The notes under the pieces are model-generated. The model was not told where the DNA came from, did no database searches, and saw only the letters and a list, made by a program, of their open reading frames with translations. Made by a program: the position numbers and the translations under genes. DNA of 48,440 nucleotides from a virus: positions 1 through 48,440 of IMG/VR virus record IMGVR_UViG_3300037156_000420; one strand, written 5' to 3'. Below are positions 33,717 to 42,147 of this stretch, piece after piece. Position 1 is the first letter of the stretch. Every line of letters starts with the position of its first letter.

Positions 33717-34187
33717 ATGTCTCTTGTTGTACCTGCACCGAAACCGGACGCCGCGACGGAACCCGCGATTAAAAATACCCACTTTTGGCCTGATGTGGAT
33801 CCGGTTGAGCTGCGCGACACGCTGCGCCTGGAGGGCACCGTGACCGCTAAACGGCTGAGAGCTGCCGCAAAGTTTGCCATGACCGAAGTGAACGCCGAGC
33901 TGTACAGCTTTCGCGATGCGCAGATTTCGCAGGGGTTTAATCGCCTGGCGGATGTCCCCGCCGATCAGATTGATGACGAAAGCGTGAAGGTCTGCGCCTA
34001 TCAGCGCGCCGTGGCGTCTATTGCGGCGGCCTTCCTGGCGGAGCGTTACCCGAATAACGACACCACCGATAAAGGCAGCAAAAAGGCCGAAATCGTGGAA
34101 AGCACGGTGGATGACTTATGGCGGGACGGACGCAACGCCATTAGCGACGTCGCCGGTGTGTCTCACTGCATCATCGGGCTGCTCTGA
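33717..34187 (+). CDS. L: Head completion protein L
   Basis: P2 gpL, 156 residues, forms part of the head-tail connector. NTHFWPDVDPVELRDTLRLEGTVT and DDLWRDGRNAISDVAGV are characteristic. GAGGTCATT precedes the ATG; the longer frame from 33576 has no homology. The last base is shared with the X start. It is the gene at which the deletion in element 1 ends. Confidence 0.9.
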   Translation: MSLVVPAPKPDAATEPAIKNTHFWPDVDPVELRDTLRLEGTVTAKRLRAAAKFAMTEVNAELYSFRDAQISQGFNRLADVPADQIDDESVKVCAYQRAVASIAAAFLAERYPNNDTTDKGSKKAEIVESTVDDLWRDGRNAISDVAGVSHCIIGLL

Positions 34188-34390
34188 TGAAAGTCACTGC
34201 CGAACAGGGCGACACCGTGGATTCGCTCTGCTGGCGGTACTACGGGCGCACGGAATCGGTCGTTGAAAAAGTTTACGCGGCTAACGTTGGCTTAGCCGCA
34301 CAGGGGGCAATTCTGCCCCATGGCTACGCGGTGGAGCTGCCGGACATACCCCAGGCCGCAGTCAGTGAAACCGTCTCACTTTGGAACTGA
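34187..34390 (+). CDS. X: Tail protein X (element 2)
   Basis: A 67-residue gpX with the same TAEQGDTVDSLCWRYYGRTE core as in element 1. Here it overlaps L (TGATG), the ancestral P2 arrangement, which shows where the element 1 junction was made. Confidence 0.87.
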   Translation: MKVTAEQGDTVDSLCWRYYGRTESVVEKVYAANVGLAAQGAILPHGYAVELPDIPQAAVSETVSLWN

Positions 34391-34392
34391 TA

Positions 34393-34608
34393 ATGACGAT
34401 GCAGCGCATTACCTCATTTTTCAGCTACTTAATTGCCGTCTTTCTTACCTGGTTTGCCGGATTAACTTCACAAGATATCGCTTTTTTGGTGGGTGCCATC
34501 GTCGGCGTCGCGACCTTCCTGGTGAACTGGTACTACCGGCGCAAAACTTACCGCCTGCTGAAAGAAATGGGCGTGAGAGGGGAAATCAATGCAGCCATCA
34601 ATCGTTAG
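34393..34608 (+). CDS. Y: Holin, gpY position (element 2)
   Basis: A 71-residue membrane protein with hydrophobic stretches at about 7-27 and 29-45 and a basic tail (NWYYRRKTY). Start taken as the ATG at 34393, two bases after X; a TTG at 34381 would overlap X. Overlaps the endolysin start by 20 bases. Confidence 0.75.
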   Translation: MTMQRITSFFSYLIAVFLTWFAGLTSQDIAFLVGAIVGVATFLVNWYYRRKTYRLLKEMGVRGEINAAINR

Positions 34609-35098
34609 ACGCTGCGCCGTCGCCGCTGTGCTTGCGATTGCCGCGCTGCTGCCGCAAACGCAGACGCTGAAAACGTCCGCCGCCGGTCTGGCACTGATTG
34701 CCGATTTTGAAGGCTGCCGCCTGTCCGCCTATCAGTGCAGCGCGGGCGTCTGGACAAACGGCATCGGGCACACCGCAGGCGTGAAGCCGCTAACGCAAAT
34801 CAGCGAACGTCAGGCCGCCGTTAACCTGGTGGAAGACGTGATGCGGGTGGAGAAAGGCATTGCGCGCTGTATGCCGATTGCCATGCCGCAGCCCGTGTAT
34901 GACGCCGTGGTGTCGTTTGCGTTCAATGTCGGCGTGACGGCGGCCTGCAAATCAACGTTAGGGTTTTTCATCAACAAGGGTCGGTGGCGTGACGCCTGCG
35001 AGCAGTTGCCGCGCTGGGTGTTTGTGAACGGTGAACGCATCACCGGGCTGGAACGCCGCCGTGTGAATGAGCTGGCTTACTGCCTGCGGGGAGTCTGA
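34589..35098 (+). CDS. K: SAR endolysin (element 2)
   Basis: A 169-residue lysozyme with the same EGCRLSAYQCSAGVWTNGIG site (Glu, Cys +9, Thr +15) as the copy in element 1. The signal-anchor segment is residues about 8-25 (AVAAVLAIAALLPQ). The two endolysins are colinear over their length and probably interchangeable. Confidence 0.87.
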   Translation: MQPSIVRRCAVAAVLAIAALLPQTQTLKTSAAGLALIADFEGCRLSAYQCSAGVWTNGIGHTAGVKPLTQISERQAAVNLVEDVMRVEKGIARCMPIAMPQPVYDAVVSFAFNVGVTAACKSTLGFFINKGRWRDACEQLPRWVFVNGERITGLERRRVNELAYCLRGV

Positions 35099-35523
35099 TG
35101 CGCATTGTGATTATTTTATTGCTGGCAGCCTGCGCGCTGGCGGGGCTGCAAACCTGGCGTATTGGTGGCCTGCATGATGAAGCCGAACAGGCGCAGCGCA
35201 TCATCGGCACGCTGTCCGCCGGAATCGAAAGCCGCGACAACGTTATTAATCGCCTGAACGATGATGCCGTGACGCGGGAACGCCAGGAGCAAAGCCTGCG
35301 CACCCAGCTCTCACGGGCGGGTGAGCAGGCACGCGTCCGTGAATACCATATTCAAAGGTTACTTAATGAAAACCAGGAAATGCGCGATTGGTATGGCGCT
35401 CGTCTGCCTGACGGTATTGGCCGGATGCACGCGCGTCCCGCCTTTGCCAGCGCCGCAGATTATTTACGTTGGTTGTCCGGCGGTAACGAGTTGCCCGATA
35501 CCGGCAAGCTCACCGGTCACTAA
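35098..35523 (+). CDS. lysB: Inner-membrane spanin LysB (element 2)
   Basis: A 141-residue i-spanin with an N-terminal anchor (IVIILLLAACALAGL) and a coiled coil (about 25-100). Overlaps the endolysin stop by one base. ARPAFASAADYLRWLSGG near the end also occurs in element 1. Confidence 0.82.
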   Translation: MRIVIILLLAACALAGLQTWRIGGLHDEAEQAQRIIGTLSAGIESRDNVINRLNDDAVTRERQEQSLRTQLSRAGEQARVREYHIQRLLNENQEMRDWYGARLPDGIGRMHARPAFASAADYLRWLSGGNELPDTGKLTGH

Positions 35524-35656
35524 CGGCGACTTAAGCAGTGATGTCAGAAACCTGGAGGCCGCGCTGACGGCCTGCGGCCTCCAGGTGGAAGCAGTCAAAC
35601 AATGCCAGGAGGAACACCGTGTTAAAACCCGCCCAGCTGAGAAAAGCGTTAACTGA
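35366..35656 (+). CDS. lysC: Outer-membrane spanin lipoprotein LysC (element 2)
   Basis: A 96-residue lipoprotein nested in lysB. Lipobox VLAGC after a short signal peptide, then TRVPPLPAP. Start at the ATG at 35366, where AAAGG lies upstream; earlier frame starts lack a signal peptide. Runs into R. Confidence 0.82.
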   Translation: MKTRKCAIGMALVCLTVLAGCTRVPPLPAPQIIYVGCPAVTSCPIPASSPVTNGDLSSDVRNLEAALTACGLQVEAVKQCQEEHRVKTRPAEKSVN

Positions 35657-36086
35657 TGCGGTGCCAGTGCTGCAAACCAGCCCCGACACATTGCGGATGT
35701 TTGTGGATAATGGCCGCATCGTTTCCACGTTAGCCAGTTCGCTGTCGTTTGAATACCAGTATCAGACAGAACTGTTGATCACCAACTTTGCCCAGGACTG
35801 CGATCTGATTATTGTGCCGATCCTGGCGTGGTTGCGTGAGAACCAGCCGGACATCATGGCGACGCCGGAAAAGCAGCAGACCGGCTTTAAATTTAAGGCC
35901 GATATGCTGGATGATGGTTCCTACGATATCGCGATTGATGTGCAGCTCACCGAGCGCGTGATCGTGAAACAGATTGATGCCGGTCTGTATGTGGAGCATT
36001 TTCCGGAACCGCCACTGCCGGAGCCGGTGGAAAGGCCGCGTGAACTGTACCTGCACGGCGAGTTAGTGAGCCAGTGGCATGAGTGA
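35619..36086 (+). CDS. R: Tail completion protein R (element 2)
   Basis: A 155-residue gpR starting with GTG after GGAGGAACACC. The SLSFEYQY and FPEPPLPEPVERPRELYLHG segments match element 1. It is followed by S with an eight-base overlap, the P2 order. Confidence 0.83.
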   Translation: MLKPAQLRKALTDAVPVLQTSPDTLRMFVDNGRIVSTLASSLSFEYQYQTELLITNFAQDCDLIIVPILAWLRENQPDIMATPEKQQTGFKFKADMLDDGSYDIAIDVQLTERVIVKQIDAGLYVEHFPEPPLPEPVERPRELYLHGELVSQWHE

Positions 36087-36528
36087 GCTGTCAGCCTTTG
36101 ATACCCGTCTGGCAGGGCTGATTGCCGCGCTCTCACCGCAAAGCCGGAAGGCGATGGCGGCGACCATTGCGAAGCGTCTGCGCAAACATCAGCAGCAGCG
36201 CATCAAACAGCAAATTACCCCGGAGGGGCAGCCCTTCACACCCCGTCGCCCGCAGCCTTTACGCGCAAAGAAAGGCCGTATTAAGCGGGAAATGTTCGCC
36301 AAACTGCGCACGGCAAAATACATGAAGGCCAAAGGCACCGCAGACGACGCGGTGGTGGAATTCACCGGACAGGTTCAGCGCATGGCGAAGGTGCATCACT
36401 ACGGGCTGCGGGATCGCCCGTCTGTCCGTGCTAAAGAAATGCAGTATCCGGCGCGCCCGCTGTTAGGGCTGGACGCGGAAGATATGAAAATTGTTGAAGA
36501 AGAATTGATTAACCTGCTGAGCCAGTAA
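36079..36528 (+). CDS. S: Tail completion protein S
   Basis: P2 gpS, 149 residues, also called phage virion morphogenesis protein. Arg/Lys-rich with KRLRKHQQQRIKQQ near residue 35 and VHHYGLRDRP near 105. It acts with R at the tail's upper end to make tails joinable to heads. Element 1 has lost it. Confidence 0.87.
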   Translation: MSELSAFDTRLAGLIAALSPQSRKAMAATIAKRLRKHQQQRIKQQITPEGQPFTPRRPQPLRAKKGRIKREMFAKLRTAKYMKAKGTADDAVVEFTGQVQRMAKVHHYGLRDRPSVRAKEMQYPARPLLGLDAEDMKIVEEELINLLSQ

Positions 36529-36539
36529 CCCCCCTGCGT

Positions 36540-36557
36540 TGTGCCACCCGCCATCAA
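36540..36557 (+). promoter_or_regulatory. Ogr-type site before V (element 2)
   Basis: TGT-N12-CAA (TGTGCCACCCGCCATCAA). Its centre is about 56 bases before the V start codon, so the predicted start of transcription falls almost on the ATG. Confidence 0.5.
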
Positions 36558-36572
36558 CCCGCCTCAAATTGT

Positions 36573-36600
36573 ATGCCGCCTGACAGGGCGGCATTCTTTT
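36573..36600 (+). terminator. Terminator between S and V
   Basis: Perfect eight-base-pair stem (ATGCCGCC, 36573-36580, with GGCGGCAT, 36587-36594) and a TTCTTTT tail. It lies between the V activator site and the expected V start point, so it ends the upstream late operon without affecting V. Confidence 0.7.
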
Positions 36601-36604
36601 ATCC

Positions 36605-37246
36605 ATGAATACATCCATCCCCAACAACGACATTCCGCGCCTGCTGCGCAATCTGATCCGCATTGGCACCGTTGCCGAGGTGGATTTAGATGCGGCAACT
36701 TGTCGCGTCAACACTGGCGGTAACGTCACCGACTGGCTGCACTGGCTGACCTCCCGCGCAGGGCGCTCGCGTTCCTGGTGGGCACCGTCCGCCGGTGAGC
36801 AGGTTTTATTGTTTTGCCTGGGCGGTGAGCTGGATACCGCCTTTGTGATGCCCGGCGTTTTCTCTGATGAATTCCCCGCCCCGTCTGCCTCGGCGGATGC
36901 CGTACACGTCACGTTTCCTGACGGCGCGGTGATCGAGTACGAACCCAAAACCGGCGCACTGCTGGCAACCGGTATCAAGTCCGCCACGGTAAACGCGTCG
37001 GAAAAAGTCGCTGTGACTGCACCGGATATCACCTGCACGGCGAAAACGCGCATCACGCTCGACACGCCGGAAGTGGTCTGCACCAAGAAGCTCACCACGG
37101 GCAGCCTGGAGGTGAAACAGGGCGGCACCCTAACCGGCAACCTCACCCATTCCGGCGGCAGCCTTACGTCAAACGGCGTGGTTGTGCATACCCATAAACA
37201 CGGCGGCGTCCAGACGGGCGGCGGTCAGACGCAGGTGCCATCATGA
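36605..37246 (+). CDS. V: Baseplate spike protein V (element 2)
   Basis: A 213-residue gpV with TSRAGRSRSWWAPSAGEQV, a repetitive beta region and tip VHTHKHGG. As in element 1, no ribosome site precedes the ATG, and the mRNA may be nearly leaderless. Stop overlaps W (ATGA). Confidence 0.9.
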   Translation: MNTSIPNNDIPRLLRNLIRIGTVAEVDLDAATCRVNTGGNVTDWLHWLTSRAGRSRSWWAPSAGEQVLLFCLGGELDTAFVMPGVFSDEFPAPSASADAVHVTFPDGAVIEYEPKTGALLATGIKSATVNASEKVAVTAPDITCTAKTRITLDTPEVVCTKKLTTGSLEVKQGGTLTGNLTHSGGSLTSNGVVVHTHKHGGVQTGGGQTQVPS

Positions 37247-37593
37247 CGAACGCGAAATACATCGGCCTGGCGCGCGACACGGGGCGAAGCGTCGAAGACC
37301 TGGCGCATATTCAGCAGTCGGTCAGCGACATTTTGCGCACGCCCGTCGGTTCCCGCGTCATGCGCCGTGACTATGGTTCACTGCTATCGATACTGACCGA
37401 CCGCCCGCAGAACGCGGCGCTGCGCCTGCAAATCATGGCGGCCTGTTACAGCGCAATCCTCAAGTGGGAGCCACGCGTCAGCCTGACCGGCATCACCTTT
37501 GAAACGACGTTTGACGGGAAAGCCGTGGTGGAACTCACCGGCACCCGCAAAGACACGTCCGCCGCCATTTCCTTAACCCTACCCGTGAGCTGA
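37243..37593 (+). CDS. W: Baseplate wedge protein W (element 2)
   Basis: A 116-residue gp25-like wedge protein, colinear with the element 1 copy (IQQSVSDILRTPVGSRVMRR). Three bases separate it from J. Confidence 0.9.
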   Translation: MTNAKYIGLARDTGRSVEDLAHIQQSVSDILRTPVGSRVMRRDYGSLLSILTDRPQNAALRLQIMAACYSAILKWEPRVSLTGITFETTFDGKAVVELTGTRKDTSAAISLTLPVS

Positions 37594-37596
37594 ATT

Positions 37597-38505
37597 ATGG
37601 CAACGATTGATCTCAGCCAGTTACCCGCCCCCGACGTGGTGGAGGTGCTGGATTACGAAATTCTGCTGGCAGAACGCAAAGCCACGCTGGTATCGCTGTA
37701 CCCCGAAGACCAGCAGGCCGCCATCGCCCGCACGCTGACCCTGGAGTCTGAACCCATTGTGAAGCTGCTGGAGGAGAACGCTTACCGCGAAGTGATCCTG
37801 CGTCAGCGGGTTAACGAGGCGGCGCAGGCGGTGATGCTGGCCTATGCCACCGGCGCAGACCTGGACAATATCGCCGCCACGTTCAGCGTGGAGCGCCTGA
37901 CCATCACGCCTGCGGATACGGTCAGCGTGCCCGCCGTGGCGGCAGTCATGGAAAGCGATGCGGATTTGCGTATCCGTGCGCAGCAGGCGTTTGAAGGGCT
38001 GAGCGTGGCCGGTCCGGTGGGTTCCTATGAGTATCACGGGCGCTCGGCTGACGGGCGGGTGGCGGATATTTCGGTCATCAGTCCGTCGCCTGCCTGCGTG
38101 ACGATTTCCGTGCTGGCACAGACCGGCAACGGCACCGCGCCCGCCGACCTGCTGGCGAAAGTACAGGCCGCGCTCAATGACGAGAACGTGCGCCCGGTGG
38201 CTGACCGCGTAACCGTCCAGTCAGCTACGGTGGTGAATTACACCATTGACGCCGTGCTGTATCTGTTTCCGGGTCCGGAAGCCGAACCTATCCGCGAAGC
38301 CGCCGAAGCAAAACTGATTGCCTACACCACCGCACAGCACCGGTTAGGCCGCGACATCCGGCTGTCGGCCATTTATGCCGCGCTGCACGTTGAAGGCGTG
38401 CAGCGGGTGGAGCTGAAAAGCCCCGCCGCTGACATCGAGCTGGATAAAACGCAGGCGTCATTCTGCACCGCGTACACCCTGAAAGTGGGCGGCTACGATG
38501 AGTGA
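37597..38505 (+). CDS. J: Baseplate assembly protein J (element 2)
   Basis: A 302-residue gpJ. Similarity to element 1 runs from MATIDLSQLPAPDVVE to the last residues. Overlaps I by eight bases. Confidence 0.92.
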   Translation: MATIDLSQLPAPDVVEVLDYEILLAERKATLVSLYPEDQQAAIARTLTLESEPIVKLLEENAYREVILRQRVNEAAQAVMLAYATGADLDNIAATFSVERLTITPADTVSVPAVAAVMESDADLRIRAQQAFEGLSVAGPVGSYEYHGRSADGRVADISVISPSPACVTISVLAQTGNGTAPADLLAKVQAALNDENVRPVADRVTVQSATVVNYTIDAVLYLFPGPEAEPIREAAEAKLIAYTTAQHRLGRDIRLSAIYAALHVEGVQRVELKSPAADIELDKTQASFCTAYTLKVGGYDE

Positions 38506-39025
38506 TCGCCTGCTGCCCGTCGGTTCCTCGGCTCTTGAGGTTGCCGCCGCCGAGGCCTGCGCCGCGCTTGAAAACGTGCCGGTGCCGCTGCGGCAGCTTT
38601 GGGATCCGCTGACCTGTCCGGCAAAATTTTTACCTTACCTGGCGTGGGCGCTGTCGGTTGACCGCTGGGATGAAAACTGGCCTGTCGCTACCAAGCGCCG
38701 CGTCATTCAGTCGGCCTGGTTCATTCACTGCCATAAGGGAACCATTGGTGCCATCCGGCGCGTGGTGGAGCCGCTCGGCTACCTGATTAACGTGACCGAG
38801 TGGTGGGAGACGAATGACGAACCCGGGACGTTTCGCCTGGACATCGGCGTGTTGGAAACCGGCATCACCGAGGAAATGTATTTAGAAATGGAAAGGCTGA
38901 TAGCTGATGCCAAACCGGCCAGCCGTCATCTGATTGGCTTGACCATCACCCAGGATATTAAAGGCGATGTTTACACCGGCGCGGCGCACTACCTGGGCGA
39001 GCTGCTGACCGTTTACCCCGCATAA
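38498..39025 (+). CDS. I: Tail protein I (element 2)
   Basis: A 175-residue gpI of normal P2 size, ending at LTVYPA. The element 1 copy continues for 29 residues past this point. Lies nine bases before H. Confidence 0.9.
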   Translation: MSDRLLPVGSSALEVAAAEACAALENVPVPLRQLWDPLTCPAKFLPYLAWALSVDRWDENWPVATKRRVIQSAWFIHCHKGTIGAIRRVVEPLGYLINVTEWWETNDEPGTFRLDIGVLETGITEEMYLEMERLIADAKPASRHLIGLTITQDIKGDVYTGAAHYLGELLTVYPA

Positions 39026-39034
39026 GAGGACGAT

Positions 39035-41554
39035 ATGAGCACATTTAAATCCGTTGTCACCACGCTCGGCCAGGCGCGTATCGCGGCAGCCATTGCGGCG
39101 GGGACTGACATCAACATTACGCAGCTTGCCGTCGGTGACGGTAACGGCAAGGCGACCACGCCGGTTGCCACGCAGACCAAGTTGGTTAAAGAGGTGTACC
39201 GCACGCCGCTCAATTCATTAAAGCTGGATCCGACTCATGGCAACTGGGTGATTGCTGAGGCGGTGATTTCTGCGAGCGTCGGCGGCTTCTGGATGCGTGA
39301 AATGGGGCTGTTTGCCGACGACGGCACGCTGATTGCCGTCTGTAATATGGCGGACACCTACAAACCGACCCTGGCGGAAGGGTCAGGCCGCACGCAGACT
39401 TTACGGATGGTGATTGCCGTCAGCAACACCGAGGCCATCAGCCTGCTGATCGACGACTCGGTGATTATGGCCACCGAGCAGTATGTGAATGACCTGCTGG
39501 CCGCACATGAAAAATCCCGTAACCACCCCGACGGCACGCTGACGGCAAAGGGTTTTGTCCAGCTCAGTAGCGCGGTCAGCAGTACCAGCGAAGCGCTGGC
39601 CGCCACGCCCAAAGCGGTCAAGGCCGCCAACGACAATGCCAACACCCGCGTGCCGTCCACCCGCAAGGTGAACAATAAAGCGCTGGGCGCTGACATTACC
39701 CTGACGGCGGCGGACGTGGGGGCGTTGCCTGTCGCGTCCGCCGTGCTCGGCACCGCGAATATCAACACGTTTAATCTGGCAAACATCGGGGTTTACGTGC
39801 AGAGCACCGGCGCGAATGCCACCGTCGCCAATGGCTACCCGCCAGGCGCACAGGCTGCGGGCGTACTGGAAGTGATCCCCGCGTCCTGGACGGGCGGCGT
39901 GCTGCAGCGTTACACGGTGCAAAACACCGGCATGGTGTGGACGCGTGCGCTGAATGCGTCCTGGAATGGCACAGATGGACCCTGGCGTGACTGGGTGCAG
40001 GCCAGCGCGGTGAATTCCGTCGCGGTGCCGTCGGCCATCCTGACAACCACGGATATTAATACCCTGGGCTTTGCCAGCGGAGCCGGAAGCGCCGTCCTGT
40101 ACGCGCAGCCTAAAAATGCCAACGCCACGGCGGCGCTGCACTATCCGCAGGGCATCGCAGGCACGCTGTATGTCACGCCGAGCGCCTACGGCTGTCAGCA
40201 GATGTACATCACGTTCACCGGCAATATCTGGAATCGCGGGTTGTCCGGTGACTGGAACGGTGTGGATGGTCCCTGGAAAGAGTGGGTGCCAACGTACGGC
40301 GCGAATAACAAACCCACCGCCGCCGACGTGGGCGCGTGGACGGCAGAGCAAAGCGCCGCCAGTGAAAAGGCGCTGGCGGATGAGGTGGCGACGGCCTTTA
40401 AAATCCGCACGAACCTAACCGCGACGGACTCCCCCAACGCGCTGCATGGTACGGCCATGTTCGGGCATTACGGCGTGCCCGGTGCCGCCGCCGCGACCAC
40501 GGACAAAGGCTACCCGATGAACGGTTTTGTCGGCGTGATTTTCGTGACCTGGGGACCGAATGCGACGCAGCAAATTGCCTTTAACAACAACGGGCGACAG
40601 TTTACCCGGGGCGCGTCGGGGGCATGGAACGGCGTCGATGGTCCGTGGACGGCCTGGAATGAAATTTACTGCCAGGCCAACAAACCGACACCGGCAGACG
40701 TCGGCGCATTACCGGCGGGTGGGACGGCCGTCGCAGCGACCAAACTCGCCACTGCCCGCAAGATTGCCGGTGTGGCGTTTGATGGCACTGCGGATATCAA
40801 TCTCAGCGCGGCAAACGTCGGCGCACTGCCTTCAGGTGGCACAGCCGTTGCCGCGACCAAGCTCGCCACTGCCCGCAAGATTGCCGGTGTAGCGTTTGAT
40901 GGCACCAAGGATATCGGCATTTCCGCCGCAAACGTTGGCGCATATCCCCAATCAGGGGGCAACGTCGGCGGCTATGTTAATGCTACCTATCTGAGTGCCA
41001 CGCAGCCCGCAAACCCCGGGAAAGAAGTGCAAGGCACTTTTATCGGATGGAATGAAACCAACGGTCAGGGGGAGTCTAATTTTATTAATAACCGTGGCGG
41101 CGGTGTGGGTGGATTCGCATTCCGTACTGTTAACTCCAACAACACGCAGCAAACGGGTTATGTCAGATTTAATGGTGTAGGGGACTTGAACGCTCAGGGC
41201 AATATTAGCGCTGACACCGGAGGGGTTTATGAGATGGGGCAGCGCGTTTACAGCCCCAATAACCGGCAGCCGGTCAATACCAATACCGCCAATCTCGGCG
41301 GCGGCTGGTGGCGCTGCGGTGACACAGGAATGATTAAGCAGTGGGGCGTCGTCAACAAAGGGAGCCGCGGCTGGTCAACGGTGAATTTCCCCATTCCCTT
41401 CCCCAGCACCTGCGTCAACGTTCAGGTGACCGCCATCAATGGCGGCGGCGGCACCTTCGCGGATAACTTCGGCACGGCGCAAATTATTAACAACATCGGT
41501 TTCACCTGCGGCCAGGACAGCGCAGGCAGTTACTGGGAAGCCACCGGCTGGTAA
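39035..41554 (+). CDS. H: Tail fibre H, long and repeat-rich
   Basis: An 839-residue tail fibre. Residues 1-150 are the gpH attachment domain (GGFWMREMGLFADD). Then come three copies of a pyocin-knob type unit (about 240-318, 338-415, 465-540), each ending in WNG(T/V)DGPW, two perfect-length 39-residue repeats (about 556-633, LATARKIAGVAFDGT), and a receptor-binding tip (about 740-839, GGGWWRCGDTGMIKQWG) of the gp53-like type found in many fibres. The tip decides host range and needs the chaperone G behind it. Confidence 0.9.
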   Translation: MSTFKSVVTTLGQARIAAAIAAGTDINITQLAVGDGNGKATTPVATQTKLVKEVYRTPLNSLKLDPTHGNWVIAEAVISASVGGFWMREMGLFADDGTLIAVCNMADTYKPTLAEGSGRTQTLRMVIAVSNTEAISLLIDDSVIMATEQYVNDLLAAHEKSRNHPDGTLTAKGFVQLSSAVSSTSEALAATPKAVKAANDNANTRVPSTRKVNNKALGADITLTAADVGALPVASAVLGTANINTFNLANIGVYVQSTGANATVANGYPPGAQAAGVLEVIPASWTGGVLQRYTVQNTGMVWTRALNASWNGTDGPWRDWVQASAVNSVAVPSAILTTTDINTLGFASGAGSAVLYAQPKNANATAALHYPQGIAGTLYVTPSAYGCQQMYITFTGNIWNRGLSGDWNGVDGPWKEWVPTYGANNKPTAADVGAWTAEQSAASEKALADEVATAFKIRTNLTATDSPNALHGTAMFGHYGVPGAAAATTDKGYPMNGFVGVIFVTWGPNATQQIAFNNNGRQFTRGASGAWNGVDGPWTAWNEIYCQANKPTPADVGALPAGGTAVAATKLATARKIAGVAFDGTADINLSAANVGALPSGGTAVAATKLATARKIAGVAFDGTKDIGISAANVGAYPQSGGNVGGYVNATYLSATQPANPGKEVQGTFIGWNETNGQGESNFINNRGGGVGGFAFRTVNSNNTQQTGYVRFNGVGDLNAQGNISADTGGVYEMGQRVYSPNNRQPVNTNTANLGGGWWRCGDTGMIKQWGVVNKGSRGWSTVNFPIPFPSTCVNVQVTAINGGGGTFADNFGTAQIINNIGFTCGQDSAGSYWEATGW
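40700..40933 (+). repeat. 117-base tandem repeat in H
   Basis: Two adjacent 117-base units (40700-40816 and 40817-40933), in frame, each coding 39 residues starting VGALP and containing LATARKIAGVAFDGT. A third partial start (VGAYPQSGG) follows. Units are suited to length change by slippage. Confidence 0.85.
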
Positions 41555-41563
41555 GGGAAAATA

Positions 41564-42019
41564 ATGAGCAACTATTACAGCGCAGTCACCTCAAGTCTTT
41601 ATGTTTACAGCCCGCTCACCAACGGTTTTTATCCGCGTGAGTTGCGGGACGTGTACGACGATGCCGGAAGCTGGCCGGATGATGGCATTGCGGTCAGCGA
41701 TGTTGTTTACCGTGAATATCAAACCCTTCCGCCACCAGAGGGTAAAATGCGGGTTGCGGGCACTGACGGTCTGCCTACCTGGGGAGATATTCCGCTGCCG
41801 ACGGTTGAAGAACGCAAGGCCGAAGCCGTCACGGCCTTGTCCGCCCTGATGGCAAAAGCAAACGCGGCTATCGCACCTTTGCAGGATGCCGTCGATATTG
41901 ACGATGCGACGGAGGTGGAACGGGCAAGCCTGACCGCCTGGAAAAAATACCGCGTCGCCCTTAACCGGCTGGATTTGTCTGCCGCACCGGATATTTCCTG
42001 GCCTGAAATCCCCGCCTAA
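41564..42019 (+). CDS. G: Tail fibre assembly protein G
   Basis: Caudovirus tail-fibre assembly (Tfa) chaperone, 151 residues. [26 protein letters not shown] is the fibre-binding N-terminus and the last 40 residues form the usual helical end ([19 protein letters not shown]). It helps the H tip to trimerise and fold. Element 1 has no such gene. Confidence 0.9.
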   Translation: MSNYYSAVTSSLYVYSPLTNGFYPRELRDVYDDAGSWPDDGIAVSDVVYREYQTLPPPEGKMRVAGTDGLPTWGDIPLPTVEERKAEAVTALSALMAKANAAIAPLQDAVDIDDATEVERASLTAWKKYRVALNRLDLSAAPDISWPEIPA

Positions 42020-42022
42020 CCG

Positions 42023-42049
42023 AAGCCCCGAAGAGGGGCTTTGTTTTTT
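42023..42049 (+). terminator. Terminator after G
   Basis: AAGCCCC (42023-42029) pairs with GGGGCTT (42035-42041), followed by TGTTTTTT. Ends the V-G operon just before the FI promoter site. Confidence 0.85.
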
Positions 42050-42059
42050 CCTTCCCCGT

Positions 42060-42077
42060 TGTGCCGTTCCTCACACA
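42060..42077 (+). promoter_or_regulatory. Ogr site before FI (element 2)
   Basis: Perfect TGT-N12-ACA (TGTGCCGTTCCTCACACA). A start point about 55 bases on (near 42123) would leave a short leader before FI at 42148. Confidence 0.65.
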
Positions 42078-42147
42078 CCCCGCCCGCCGTGCCTGATTGT
42101 CCCCAACACGCGATGATTGACCTCACCCCAATCACAGGAAAAACACC

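Noticed and set aside
39401-40351. Long minus-strand frame in tail fibre H
   Set aside because: Composition shadow of the H gene with many Arg, Gly and His and no family features.
40700-40933. CRISPR-like repeat
   Set aside because: The 117-base units are adjacent without spacers and code for in-frame fibre repeats.
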